64,000 nt of DNA from Clostridiales bacterium (GTDB lineage Bacteria > Bacillota > Clostridia > Christensenellales > Borkfalkiaceae): NCBI GenBank assembly GCA_015055965.1, contig SVHG01000002.1, positions 1-64,000 of the forward strand, given 5' to 3'. The notes beneath the pieces were generated by a model, which was given only the letters and a program-made list of their open reading frames with translations, made no database searches and was not told where the DNA came from. Every line of letters starts with the position of its first letter. Position 1 is the stretch's first letter. Both the position numbers and the translations under genes were made by a program. This document shows positions 45,232 through 54,118 of this stretch, piece after piece.

Positions 45232-45630
45232 ATGATTAAAGTAATATCCGGTGAAAAGGGTACCGGCAAAACAAAAATAATGTTAGATTCCGTTAACGAA
45301 AGCGCAAAAACCGCTAAAGGTAACGTAGTTTTTATACAACAAAAAAGAGCTAATTCTACAGGTATAGATTTTAACGTTCGTTGCATTTATACGGAAGAAT
45401 ACAGCGTTAACGGCGTTTGTGGTTTAATCGGCTTTGTAGACGGTTTAATGGCAGGTAACAGCGATATCGAATACATCTTTATAGACGGTATTTTAAGAAT
45501 AGCAGAATGTGAAGTTGGCGAATTAGAAGCTTTTGCAAAGGAAGCTAATAAGCTAAGCGCTGAATACGGCGTTAAATTCGTTTTAACGGTATCTTGCGCA
45601 ACTGAAGCGCTTCCCTCATTCTTAGCTTAA
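45232..45630 (+). CDS. Small P-loop ATPase of unknown function
   Basis: 132 residues from ATG 45232 (TTGGAGGA upstream); the open frame extends to 45079 but a promoter lies between. Walker A GEKGTGKT (7-14), a Walker B-like YIFIDGILRIAE (about 85-96), and a compact alpha/beta core with no helicase or motor domain. Small proteins of this kind are often annotated as twitching-motility-like by analogy. Single gene, own promoter. Role unknown. Confidence 0.75.
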   Translation: MIKVISGEKGTGKTKIMLDSVNESAKTAKGNVVFIQQKRANSTGIDFNVRCIYTEEYSVNGVCGLIGFVDGLMAGNSDIEYIFIDGILRIAECEVGELEAFAKEANKLSAEYGVKFVLTVSCATEALPSFLA

Positions 45631-45833
45631 TTCAACTAATATTGCAAAGGGGGTATGAAAATATCCCTATTTTGCCAAGGTTTTAAATAATAATGTAAGT
45701 AGGCGGGTAATTTTATTACCTGCCGATATTTCATTTATAGATATTAACCGGCTTAACGCCTTTACTTAAAAAAAGTCAAAAAATGCGTTAAGCTACAGTA
45801 AGTTTTTCCCACGGTTTGGGAAGGGAGTTTGTT
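45631..45833 (+). other. Intergenic region before trpS
   Basis: 203 bases. A ten-pair hairpin, GGCGGGTAAT/ATTACCTGCC (about 45702-45724), without T run, and TTCCCA-CGGT-TGGGAA-like stem just before the ribosome site. I looked for the T-box (GGGTGGNACCGCG) and did not find it. No gene. Confidence 0.4.
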
Positions 45834-46844
45834 ATGGAAGAAAAAAAAGCAAGGCTGTTTAGTGCCGTTCAACCCTCAGGAATACCCACGATTGCGAACT
45901 ATATTGGCGCAATCAAGAATTGGGTTGCTCTTCAAGACAGTTATGAATGTATCTATTCAATTGCAGATTTGCACACCTTAACGGTACGCCAAGTACCCGC
46001 GCAGCTACGCCAAAGAACGGTGGAGCTTTTAGCCCTTTATTTAGCGTGCGGTGTAGATCCTAATAAGTCTGTAATGTTCGTTCAAAGCCACGTGCCACAG
46101 CACGCAGAGCTTGCTTGGATTCTTAACACCATTACTTACCCCGGCGAGCTTGCAAGAATGACGCAGTACAAGGATAAATCTCAAAGACACGCAGATAACG
46201 TTAATATGGGACTAATGGATTATCCCGTTTTAATGGCGGCAGATATTCTTCTTTACAATGCGGAAGTAGTTCCCGTTGGTAAAGATCAAAAGCAACATTT
46301 AGAAATTGCAAGAGATTTAGCCGTTCGCTTTAACAATAGATACAGTCCTACCTTTGCCGTACCGGAAGGAATTATACCCAAGGTAGGCGCTAACGTAATG
46401 AGCTTGCAAGATCCCATGCACAAAATGAGCAAGAGTGATGCAAACGAAAACGCATTTATTTCTATGGCAGACGATAAGGATACCATTATAAGAAAGTTTA
46501 AGCGCGCCGTTACGGATAGCGAAAACAGCATCTCGTTTGATGAAAATCGCCCCGGTATTAGCAATCTCATGACTATTTACAGCGTATTCACCGGCTTAAG
46601 CTTTGCAGAAATAGAAAGTAAGTTTGCAGGCGTTGGCTACGGTCAGTTTAAGATTGAGGTTGGCGAAGCCGTTGCGGATTTAGTTTGCAAGATAGATGCG
46701 AAAAAGAAGGAATACCTTGCTGATAAAGGCTATTTAGAAGGCGTTATGGCAGAGGGTAGAGAAAAGGCTTACTACATGGCTTCTAAAATGCTTAACAAGG
46801 TTTATAAAAAGGTTGGATTATATATTCCGGAGCGTAAGAAATAA
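45834..46844 (+). CDS. trpS: Tryptophanyl-tRNA synthetase
   Basis: 336 residues from ATG 45834 (AAGGGAG seven bases upstream; the ATG at 45816 is within that leader). HIGH-type motif TIANYIGA (about 19-26), KMSKS at 197-201, and class I core with VGKDQKQHLEIARDLA. Normal length for the bacterial family. Its stop overlaps the next start by one base (TAATG), so the next gene is coupled. Confidence 0.97.
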   Translation: MEEKKARLFSAVQPSGIPTIANYIGAIKNWVALQDSYECIYSIADLHTLTVRQVPAQLRQRTVELLALYLACGVDPNKSVMFVQSHVPQHAELAWILNTITYPGELARMTQYKDKSQRHADNVNMGLMDYPVLMAADILLYNAEVVPVGKDQKQHLEIARDLAVRFNNRYSPTFAVPEGIIPKVGANVMSLQDPMHKMSKSDANENAFISMADDKDTIIRKFKRAVTDSENSISFDENRPGISNLMTIYSVFTGLSFAEIESKFAGVGYGQFKIEVGEAVADLVCKIDAKKKEYLADKGYLEGVMAEGREKAYYMASKMLNKVYKKVGLYIPERKK

Positions 46845-47707
46845 TGTTTGGTTACGTAAAGCCGGATACGCCGTATTTGTATATGAAGGACGATACGCTG
46901 TATAAGGCACTTTATTGCGGAATATGCAAAAGTATTGGCAAATGTGCCGGTCAATGCGCAAGAATGACCTTGACCTACGATATCGCCTTTATGAGCGCCG
47001 TTATTCATAATCTTACTAAAACGGACGTAAGTATAAAGCGCGAGCATTGTATTATTCATCCTATAACCAAAAGGCCTATTGCTAAGCCGGACGATATTTC
47101 TATTACCTTAGGCGCGTTAAACGTTATTTTAACCTATTTTAAAATACAAGACGATATTAACGATAACGGCAGGGGGCGCGGTTTAAAGCTGCTGTTTAAG
47201 GGGGGCTTTAAAAGATGCGCAAAGCGCAATCCGGAGCTTGTAGAAATAGTTAAAAGAAACTATGAAGAGCTTTACGAATTAGAAAAAGCAAAGGAAAGCA
47301 GTATAGATAAAATTGCGCATCCATTTTCTAAGCTTTTGGCAGAGCTTTCAGATAGCTTGTTAAAGGATTGCAAAAATCAATTTACCTACCAATACTTTTA
47401 TAATTTTGGTAAATGGATATACTTAATTGATGCGTTAGACGATTACGATAAGGATATTAAAAAGGGTAATTATAATCCCTTTTACTGCGCGTACGGCGCG
47501 AAGAGCTATGCAGAGCTTAAGGCTGGCTTTGGCGAAGAAATATCCTTTATTATGGGGGCAACGCTTAACGGCATACAAGAAAACTTTAATAACCTTAAAT
47601 TTGGCTTTAACGCCGATTTAATAAGGAATATTTCTGTTAGGGGTACGGTTGAGACTACTAAAAAGGTGCTTTTAAAAGAGCAAAAGGATAGCAAGAAAAA
47701 TGACTGA
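46844..47707 (+). CDS. DUF5685-family protein
   Basis: 287 residues. All-helical, with CGICKSIGKCAGQCARM near residue 25, and two acidic pairs DDINDNGRG (about 105) and DALDDYDKD (about 195) that recall metal-binding Asp-rich motifs of isoprenoid synthase-like folds. The latter comparison is my inference. Matches DUF5685 proteins of Clostridia, whose genes lie beside a J-domain gene as here. Function unknown. Confidence 0.7.
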   Translation: MFGYVKPDTPYLYMKDDTLYKALYCGICKSIGKCAGQCARMTLTYDIAFMSAVIHNLTKTDVSIKREHCIIHPITKRPIAKPDDISITLGALNVILTYFKIQDDINDNGRGRGLKLLFKGGFKRCAKRNPELVEIVKRNYEELYELEKAKESSIDKIAHPFSKLLAELSDSLLKDCKNQFTYQYFYNFGKWIYLIDALDDYDKDIKKGNYNPFYCAYGAKSYAELKAGFGEEISFIMGATLNGIQENFNNLKFGFNADLIRNISVRGTVETTKKVLLKEQKDSKKND

Positions 47708-48344
47708 TATTCAAAAATATTATCAAATAATCGGTTGTGATGAAAGCGTTTCAGACGACGAGCTTTATCAAATATATTTAGCGCGCAGAAACAAGCTTCA
47801 AAACGATAGATTTTTAGAAGGCGAAGCAGGTAACGAGGCAGCTCGCCAGCTTACCGAATTAAACAACGCTTACAGCGAAATTTGCGATTACAGAAAGGAA
47901 AACGCAAATAACGGCGGTGATCGTTCCGCTACATTTGAGCTTGTTGATTCCTTAATTAAACAAGGTAAAATTAACGAGGCTCAGGCAGAGCTGGATAAGT
48001 TTAGCCAAAGAAATGCAGAATGGCATTACTTACAGTCCGTTGTTTTTTATAAGAAAAACTGGATTAATGAAAGTAAAAAGCAGTTAGAAATCGCTATTTC
48101 TATGGACGACTACAACTTAAAATATAAAACCGCTTACGAAAAGCTTTGCAAGCAAATTGAATTTAACGCATCTAATGCAAAAAGCGGTGGCGGTGAAAAC
48201 TGGAATAAGTCTGGTAGCGGTCAGTATGAAAGAAGAGAATACGAAGAGCCTACCGAAATGATGGGTGGCGATAGCTGCGCGGATTTCTGTTGCAGAATGG
48301 CTATTTGTAATATCTTGCTTAACTGTTGCTGTAACTGTAGATAA
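47700..48344 (+). CDS. Degenerate J-domain protein with Cys-rich tail
   Basis: 214 residues, overlapping the DUF5685 gene by eight bases. Residues 1-65 (YYQIIGCDESVSDDELYQIY... LTELNNAYSEICDYR) follow DnaJ, but the HPD motif is absent. Then a TPR-like helical part (NEAQAELDKFSQRNAEWHYL). The C-terminus is unusually Cys-rich: DSCADFCCRMAICNILLNCC CNC-type, about nine Cys in 25 residues. It cannot activate DnaK in the classical way without HPD. Probably a partner of the DUF5685 protein. Confidence 0.65.
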   Translation: MTDIQKYYQIIGCDESVSDDELYQIYLARRNKLQNDRFLEGEAGNEAARQLTELNNAYSEICDYRKENANNGGDRSATFELVDSLIKQGKINEAQAELDKFSQRNAEWHYLQSVVFYKKNWINESKKQLEIAISMDDYNLKYKTAYEKLCKQIEFNASNAKSGGGENWNKSGSGQYERREYEEPTEMMGGDSCADFCCRMAICNILLNCCCNCR

Positions 48345-48346
48345 TT

Positions 48347-48862
48347 ATGAAAATTTCAAGGGTAGTTTCACTTTCGGCGGTGTCATCTGCGTTGGCTTTA
48401 ATTTGCCTTGTGTTTGGCTCTTACGTTGATTTATTTAGCCTTTCTTGTTTGTTTATGGCAAGCTTAGCGCTAATGTTGCCCTTGGCAAAAGGGTATAAGA
48501 TGGGCGCGTTTTTAGCCTATCTTGCAACGGGGCTTCTAACCATGATATTCGTTGGAATAATTCCTCACGTAATTATTCCTTACGCAATGTTTTTTGGGCT
48601 TCATCCGCTTGTAAACCATCTTCAAAAGCAGTATAAAATAAACGTTGTGCTTGCAACCTTGGTTAAAGGCGTGTGGTTTATAGGAACTCTTTACGTAATG
48701 TATTTTGCAACGACTATGTTCGTAGACGTTCATCCTATTATAGAACGTTATATACATTATTTTCTTACCATAGGTGGGGCTCTAATTTTCGTGGTTTACG
48801 ATTCTTTAATGATAAGATTTCAAAAATCGGTTAACGCAATAGTTTACAAACTAAAGCTTTGA
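48347..48862 (+). CDS. Small polytopic membrane protein
   Basis: 171 residues, two bases after the J-domain gene. About five TM helices (about 10-30, 33-50, 55-80, 105-125, 140-160). Hydrophobic profile similar to small ECF/ThiT-like S components, but no motif to confirm. No ribosome site of note; likely coupled. Function unknown. Confidence 0.65.
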   Translation: MKISRVVSLSAVSSALALICLVFGSYVDLFSLSCLFMASLALMLPLAKGYKMGAFLAYLATGLLTMIFVGIIPHVIIPYAMFFGLHPLVNHLQKQYKINVVLATLVKGVWFIGTLYVMYFATTMFVDVHPIIERYIHYFLTIGGALIFVVYDSLMIRFQKSVNAIVYKLKL

Positions 48863-48876
48863 TATTTGATTAAAAC

Positions 48877-48912
48877 TAACGCGGTATCCATTTTAACCGC
48901 GTTATAATTTTA
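48877..48912 (+). terminator. Terminator after the trpS operon
   Basis: TAACGCGGT (48877-48885) pairs with ACCGCGTTA (48896-48904), then TAATTTT. Confidence 0.75.
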
Positions 48913-48975
48913 TAAAATCAAATTATAATTTCTTATAAAAATTTTTATTGCAGTAATGCAAAAAGCAGTTTAATT

Positions 48976-50394
48976 ATGAAAAAGAACGATATTTTAACCG
49001 GAGTCGTTGCCTCCTACGGATCGGAAGGGGAAGGGATAGTAAAAATAGACGGATATACCGTATTTTTACCCTTTGCAATTCCCGGCGAAAAGGTGCGCTT
49101 CAAGGTGCTTAAGGTACAAAAGAATATTGCTTTTGCAAAGGTGGAAGAGGTTTTAACCCCTGCTGAAGAAAGAGTTAGGGAAAAGTGCCCCGTGTTTAAA
49201 AAATGCGGTGGCTGTCAGCTAATGCACGTTGAATATTCTTCACAGTTAAAAATCAAGCGTGATTTAATAGAAAACTGCTTTAAGAAAATTGCCTTTATTA
49301 ACGCAACTCCATCAAAAACGGTGGCAAGCGTTCCTGAATTATATTATCGCAACAAGCTTCAGCTTCCCATTCGCGCAACCGAGGATGGCGTAAAGATAGG
49401 TTTTTTTGCCTTGAACAGCCACCGCGTGGTAGATATTAACAACTGCTTAATACACGGCGAATGGTGCGAAAAGGTTATTGCCGCTCTTCGTAAATACATA
49501 GTTGATAAAGGCGTTCAAGCATATAACGAAGCAACTCAAAAGGGCTTGCTTCGCCATATCGTGGTTAAAAAAATTGGCCTTTCTTTTATAGTGATTTTAG
49601 TTATAAACGGTAAAAGCGCGCCTCATATAGAATATTTTCAAGAATTGCTAAAAGTGGCGCTCGGTAGCGATTATTCGCTATTTTACAATATAAACACGCG
49701 TAACGATAACGTTATTTTATCAAATGAATTTATTCATATTTGCGGTAGCGGTTTTGTAAAGGATACCTTTTTGCAAATTAAGTATAGCGCCGGTCCTGAA
49801 TCCTTTATGCAGGTTAACGAAAGCGTTAAAACAAGATTATATTCAAAGGTGTGCGAGTTTATTGGTCCGGAAGAAAACGTCATAGACGCATATTGTGGTG
49901 CAGGGCTTTTAAGCTGTTTAATGGCAAGAAAAGCAAAGGAAGTAATCGGCGTAGAAATAGTGCAGGAAGCAATAGATTGTGCAAAGGCAACAGCCATAGA
50001 AAATTCAATGGCGAACGCTAGCTTTATCTGTTCTCCTTGTGAAAAAGTATTGCCGGATATCGTTAAGCAGTATCCGGATGCAACCGTCGTATTAGATCCG
50101 CCAAGAAAGGGGCTGGATAAGAGCGTAGCTTTAGCCGTGAAGAATGCAAAGCCTAAAAAGATAATATACGTGTCATGCAGTCCGCAAACTCTTGCGCGTG
50201 ATATAGGTATTATTACCGGCACGTTAAAGTATGAAGAGAACAATCTTAAAAAGCAGGTTGAAAGCGCCGTTGATTTTAAAGATCATGCGTCACTTAACGG
50301 CTACCAAATAGAATACCTTTGCGGTTACGATATGTTTGCTCAATGCAAGGGAGTAGAAACTCTTTGCGTTTTAACCTTAGCAAGCGAAGATTAA
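48976..50394 (+). CDS. rlmD: 23S rRNA uracil-5-methyltransferase (TrmA/RlmD family)
   Basis: 472 residues. N-terminal TRAM-like OB fold (1-60), the Fe-S cluster CPVFKKCGGCQLMH (Cys71, 77, 80), SAM motif DAYCGAGLL, DPPRKG and the catalytic region YVSCSPQTLARD with the nucleophilic Cys. In Firmicutes enzymes of this class modify U747 and/or U1939. No strong ribosome site. I cannot say which uracil this one methylates (RlmC/RlmD/RlmCD). Confidence 0.9.
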   Translation: MKKNDILTGVVASYGSEGEGIVKIDGYTVFLPFAIPGEKVRFKVLKVQKNIAFAKVEEVLTPAEERVREKCPVFKKCGGCQLMHVEYSSQLKIKRDLIENCFKKIAFINATPSKTVASVPELYYRNKLQLPIRATEDGVKIGFFALNSHRVVDINNCLIHGEWCEKVIAALRKYIVDKGVQAYNEATQKGLLRHIVVKKIGLSFIVILVINGKSAPHIEYFQELLKVALGSDYSLFYNINTRNDNVILSNEFIHICGSGFVKDTFLQIKYSAGPESFMQVNESVKTRLYSKVCEFIGPEENVIDAYCGAGLLSCLMARKAKEVIGVEIVQEAIDCAKATAIENSMANASFICSPCEKVLPDIVKQYPDATVVLDPPRKGLDKSVALAVKNAKPKKIIYVSCSPQTLARDIGIITGTLKYEENNLKKQVESAVDFKDHASLNGYQIEYLCGYDMFAQCKGVETLCVLTLASED

Positions 50395-50463
50395 AATCTT
50401 TAGCTTAAAAATAAAGGCTCTGTCACAGCAAGCGGTTACTTGTTTGTGTATTACAAAAAAAAT

Positions 50464-50485
50464 CGGCCTATAGGTCGATTAACTA
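50464..50485 (+). repeat. Palindromic tag CGGCCTATAGG-TCGATTAACTA
   Basis: Palindrome CCTATAGG followed by TCGATTAACTA; the latter 12 bases also follow the stop codons at 13895 and 18900. Located in front of the DUF1292 ribosome site. Confidence 0.5.
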
Positions 50486-50512
50486 ATAATTTATTAATAG
50501 GAGAAAATATTT

Positions 50513-50845
50513 ATGCAACAATTAGACGATATGTTAAACGGCGATATTTTAAATGAAGTAGAGCCCGGCGAAGATATTATAACCTTAAGAAGCGCTAACG
50601 GCGAGGATATTGATTTTATAGAAATTGCAGGTATTGCGCACGAAGGTAAATTTTACTTAATATTACAACCTGTAGAGCTTTTAGAGGGTATGGAAGAGGA
50701 CGAAGCCTTCGTATTTGAAGTAAAGACGAAAGATGACGGCGGTTCAGAAATGGAAATCGTAGTAGACGAAGATATTATAGACGCAGTATTTGCTGAATAC
50801 GGCAAGCTGTACGAGCAAGCCGTTGCAAGCGGTGAAGATAACTAA
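50513..50845 (+). CDS. DUF1292 (YrzB-like) protein
   Basis: 110 residues, TAGGAG upstream. Very acidic (Asp/Glu-rich), with the DUF1292 core ANGEDIDFIEIAGIAHEGKFYLIL...LLEGMEEDEAFVFEV. Small cytoplasmic protein conserved in Firmicutes near ruvX/alaS in Bacillus; function unknown. Own terminator downstream. Confidence 0.8.
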   Translation: MQQLDDMLNGDILNEVEPGEDIITLRSANGEDIDFIEIAGIAHEGKFYLILQPVELLEGMEEDEAFVFEVKTKDDGGSEMEIVVDEDIIDAVFAEYGKLYEQAVASGEDN

Positions 50846-50873
50846 AATTATATAATTTTATAACTTTTTATAA

Positions 50874-50910
50874 AAAACACCAAGACTTAATCGCCTTGGT
50901 GTTTTTGTTA
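50874..50910. terminator. Bidirectional terminator
   Basis: AAAACACCAAG (50874-50884) pairs with CTTGGTGTTTT (50895-50905), A and T runs outside, between convergent genes. Confidence 0.8.
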
Positions 50911-50919
50911 TATAATAGA

Positions 50920-52524
50920 TTATTTTTTATAAATTGCAACCTCAAAGGGCTCAAAGGCGGGCGAAAAATCCTTTCTGCTTGGGTAGTTCGTAAGAACAAG
51001 AGAATAGCCGTTATTTAGTAATTCCTTGGGAAGTGTAATATCCTTTTTATTCTTAAAGTTGCAAACGGTTATAAAGCTTTGATTATCAAGCGCGCGCTTA
51101 AAAATAAAGCAATCATTTTGGCCGTTAGTTAAATCAATAAACTCACCGCGTCTAATTACAAAATTATCCTTTCTAAGCTCTAAAAGCTCCTTATAGAACT
51201 TAAAAATGGACTTTTGCGAAAGCAAATCGTTTTGTAGGTTTACTTCGCTAGCTCGCGTGGGCATTTGAAGCCAAGGCTTGCCTGCTGTAAAGCCAAAGGA
51301 ATTGTTTTGCTCGTTGGTCCAAGCGATAGGTCTTCTGGTGTTATCACGGCTACCGTAGTTAATTTCGCTAATTAGCAGGTCTAACGGCTTGTTATATACT
51401 TTTTCGTTAAAGTAGTTAACCGTTTCTATATCGTTAAAGCAAGCAATATCTTCAAAAAATGAGTTAACGCTACCAAATTCCTGCCCCTGATAAATTAGGG
51501 GAATACCCTTTAGCATATAAAATGCGGTTGCTAGGGCAGTTGCGCTTTCGTATCGCAACTCTTTATCGTTGCCAAGGCGTGAAAGGTAGTAGGGCTGGTC
51601 GTGATTATCAGTAAAGAGCATGTATAAAAGGTCGTTTTTAGCAGAAAAATCCTGCCATTTAACCAAGGTATCGCGTATTTCATTATAAGAAAACTCTTGT
51701 GGAGTATATTTATTTCTTCTGCCAATATGAATATGGTCAAACTGAAAAACGGTGGTTAACTCGTTGCGATCCTTACCGCAAATATCGTAAATACTCTTTT
51801 CGTCGGACTGACATTCACCAATAGTAAAAATATGTTTAACCTTATCTCTGCCAAAAAGCTCGTTAATATATTCGTGTAACCGTGGGCCGTTAAGCATTTT
51901 ATCTTCCTTAAAATCCTTGGAAATAAAGTCCAAAACGTCGCATCTAAAGCCGTCAACCCCTAAATTAACCCAAAAATCAACTATATCGCAGGCCTCCTTG
52001 CGCACCTTGGGATTTTCCCAATTTAAATCGGGCTGTTGCACCGCAAAGGAATGTAAGTAATATTCTTTAGTAGCTTCGTTGTATTCCCACGCGCTACCGC
52101 CAAAAACGGCAGTCCAGTCGGTAAGCGGTTTTTCTGCCCAAATATAGTAATCGTGGTAGGGATTATCGCGTGATTTACGCGCTTCTTTAAACCAAAAATG
52201 CTCTGAAGAGGTGTGGTTAACAACCAAATCCATCAAAAGCTTCATACCGCGCGCGTGCATATCGGCAATTAAAAGCTTCCAATCCTGTAAAGAGCCAAAA
52301 TCGCTTGCAATATCGCGGTAATCTGAAATATCGTAACCGTTATCGTAATTAGGGCTTTTATAGCAAGGGGAAAGCCAAATGCCGTTAATTCCAAGCTCTT
52401 GCAAATAGTCTAGCTTGCTTCTTAACCCGTTTAAATCGCCAATTCCGTCCCCGTTGGAATCGCAAAAGCTACGTGGGTAAACCTGGTATAAAATTAAGTC
52501 TAAAAAATCTTCGCGGTTAGCCAT
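50920..52524 (-). CDS. GH13 alpha-glucosidase (oligo-1,6-glucosidase type)
   Basis: 534 residues from ATG 52524 (AAGAGG upstream); an upstream start at 52566 has no site. GH13 motifs complete: DLVVNHTS (99-106), GFRCDVLDF with nucleophile Asp196, acid/base Glu237 in IGECQS, and TDNHDQP with Asp309. The DSNGDGIGDLNG calcium-like loop (22-33) matches oligo-1,6-glucosidase/trehalose-6-phosphate hydrolase members. No signal peptide, so it acts inside the cell on imported oligosaccharides. Exact substrate uncertain. Confidence 0.92.
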   Translation of the reverse strand: MANREDFLDLILYQVYPRSFCDSNGDGIGDLNGLRSKLDYLQELGINGIWLSPCYKSPNYDNGYDISDYRDIASDFGSLQDWKLLIADMHARGMKLLMDLVVNHTSSEHFWFKEARKSRDNPYHDYYIWAEKPLTDWTAVFGGSAWEYNEATKEYYLHSFAVQQPDLNWENPKVRKEACDIVDFWVNLGVDGFRCDVLDFISKDFKEDKMLNGPRLHEYINELFGRDKVKHIFTIGECQSDEKSIYDICGKDRNELTTVFQFDHIHIGRRNKYTPQEFSYNEIRDTLVKWQDFSAKNDLLYMLFTDNHDQPYYLSRLGNDKELRYESATALATAFYMLKGIPLIYQGQEFGSVNSFFEDIACFNDIETVNYFNEKVYNKPLDLLISEINYGSRDNTRRPIAWTNEQNNSFGFTAGKPWLQMPTRASEVNLQNDLLSQKSIFKFYKELLELRKDNFVIRRGEFIDLTNGQNDCFIFKRALDNQSFITVCNFKNKKDITLPKELLNNGYSLVLTNYPSRKDFSPAFEPFEVAIYKK

Positions 52525-52564
52525 AAAAAACCTCTTAAACGCAATAAAAAATAAGGTTATAAGC

Positions 52565-52593
52565 ATTATAGCACAAAACCTTTAAAATTACAA
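52565..52593 (-). promoter_or_regulatory. Promoter of the GH13 gene
   Basis: On the minus strand TTGTAA (52593-52588), 17 bases, TATAAT (52570-52565). Confidence 0.7.
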
Positions 52594-52622
52594 TATAAAT
52601 TACGAATTTTATTTAGCAATAA

Positions 52623-52651
52623 TTGAAAAGCAAATTTAGTTGTGTTATAAT
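52623..52651 (+). promoter_or_regulatory. Promoter of the esterase gene
   Basis: TTGAAA (52623-52628), 17 bases, TATAAT (52646-52651) with TGT preceding. Lies back to back with the GH13 promoter. Confidence 0.7.
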
Positions 52652-52723
52652 ATCCTTAGACGGCAAGCAAAATTGCTTTTTATTACGCTAAAAGCTTGCT
52701 ATATAACGGTTAAAGGAGTAAAA

Positions 52724-53650
52724 ATGGCTAAATATCTTATAAAAAAGGAATTTTTTCCTTTCAGTCACTTTAAACCGCCCATAAGCGAAGGCTTTTTAAA
52801 AATGGCAGTTCCGTTTATGAAACCGCCCAAGCTCATTTATAAAGATAAAGAAGTTATTACAACTAGGCAGGAGGTTAACAGCTTTGACGGTGCAAAAATA
52901 GAATGCTTTTTAATGTCGCCCAAAAAAGTGGGCGATAACGCGCCTTGCTTAATATATATTCACGGTGGCGGATTCGTACTTCCCGCCGCCGGCTACCATT
53001 ATAAAAACGCAATCAATTACGCTAAAAGGGTAGGCTGTAAGGTATGGTTTATAAATTACCGCCTTGCGCCACGGTATTCGCACCCAACCTTTTATGAGGA
53101 CTGCTATTTTGCCACCTGTTATTTGCACGCTCACGCAAAGGAATTTGGGGTAGACGTAAATAAAATAGGTATCGGTGGCGATAGCGCGGGCTCAACGCTA
53201 TCCGTTGGGGTAATGATGATGGTAAAAGAACGCGAATTTCCCATAAAATTCCTATTTCAAATGCTACCTTATCCCTTTTTAGATATGCGTGGCGTTAGCG
53301 AATCCAATAAAAAATACGTAGATACGCCAATGTGGAATAGCAAGCTTTCTAAAAAGATAACGCCAATGGTTAAATTAGATAAAAGTAATGCAAACTACCT
53401 TTATTTTTCGCCAATAGAGGCAAAGGATTTTGGTTACTTACCGCCTGCATACGTAGAAACTGCTGAGTTTGACTGCTTGCACGACGATGGGATTATTTAC
53501 GCTCAATTATTACAAAATGCGGGCGTTAGAGTAACCCTAAACGAAACGCAAGGCACAATGCACGGCTTCGATATCAAGCAAAAAGCCCCCACAACTCTTA
53601 AAGCGTTACAATCCCGCATAGCCTTCATGCGTGAACAGTTTAACAAATAA
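52724..53650 (+). CDS. HSL-family alpha/beta-hydrolase (esterase/lipase)
   Basis: 308 residues from ATG 52724 (AAAGGAG upstream; an upstream start at 52640 overlaps the promoter). Oxyanion motif HGGG (80-83), nucleophile GDSAG (Ser154), the Asp-bearing AEFDCLHDDG, and a His in MHGFDI near the C-terminus. Hormone-sensitive-lipase type, acting on short-chain esters. No signal peptide. Divergent from GH13, sharing its control region, which may imply shared use in sugar-ester breakdown (inference). Confidence 0.85.
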   Translation: MAKYLIKKEFFPFSHFKPPISEGFLKMAVPFMKPPKLIYKDKEVITTRQEVNSFDGAKIECFLMSPKKVGDNAPCLIYIHGGGFVLPAAGYHYKNAINYAKRVGCKVWFINYRLAPRYSHPTFYEDCYFATCYLHAHAKEFGVDVNKIGIGGDSAGSTLSVGVMMMVKEREFPIKFLFQMLPYPFLDMRGVSESNKKYVDTPMWNSKLSKKITPMVKLDKSNANYLYFSPIEAKDFGYLPPAYVETAEFDCLHDDGIIYAQLLQNAGVRVTLNETQGTMHGFDIKQKAPTTLKALQSRIAFMREQFNK

Positions 53651-53666
53651 CTATAAGAATAATTAT

Positions 53667-53899
53667 ATGAAATTATCGGAAGCTGTAGGAAAAAGAGTAG
53701 AAAATTTACTTGCTGAACGCGGTATGACGCAATATCAATTATATAAAAACGGTGGTATTCCACGCTCTACTATATCTATAACGGTAGATGGCAAATATAA
53801 AACCGTTAAATTAGATACGATATACCAAATTGCTGCAGCTTAGGAATAACGCTTAAAGAATTTTTTGATGACCAATTGTTTAGTGAATTAGAGGATTAA
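53667..53899 (+). pseudogene. XRE-type regulator with single-base frameshift
   Basis: Residues from ATG 53667 read KLSEAVGKRVENLLAERGMT...PRSTISITVDGKYKTVKLDTIYQIAA, a small helix-turn-helix protein. At GCT-TAG (53838-53843) the frame stops; one extra base would give ALGITLKEFFDDQLFSELED ending at TAA 53897-53899, the usual tail of such proteins. Hence a one-base deletion or a sequencing error. The frame before the break would still make about 58 residues. It is close behind the esterase gene. Confidence 0.75.
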
Positions 53900-53914
53900 A
53901 CTTTAAATTAACTT

Positions 53915-53962
53915 AATACCAACAAAACCAAAAAAGCACTTAGTTTAATACTAAGTGCTTTT
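53915..53962. repeat. First copy of a terminator repeat (duplicated at 54218-54265)
   Basis: The first 32 bases are identical to 54218-54249, and both end with CTAAGTGCTTTT pairing with AAGCACTTAG as terminator hairpins. Sequence between the copies is an uncoded insert with inverted repeats. Confidence 0.75.
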
Positions 53963-53992
53963 CGTATAATATGATAAAAATTAATCAATGAA

Positions 53993-54008
53993 TGCCGCTG
54001 GCACGGTG
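53993..54008 (-). pseudogene. Partial tRNA-Leu 3' end
   Basis: TGCCGCTGG-CACGGTG matches the 3' end of the tRNA-Leu gene (complement) with about 15 bases of T-arm missing. Together with the duplicated terminator it indicates a local duplication. Confidence 0.6.
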
Positions 54009-54118
54009 CCCGTTGGGGACCGCCTACCAAGCTGTTATTCACGGTAAGGGTAGCGGTATTTTAAGCTAGCGCACGCATTAAACAAATCTAACGGCGGAAT
54101 TTTCGCTATGCTCAAATT

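Noticed and set aside
45631..45833. T-box leader before trpS
   Set aside because: No conserved T-box sequence and no terminator with T run.
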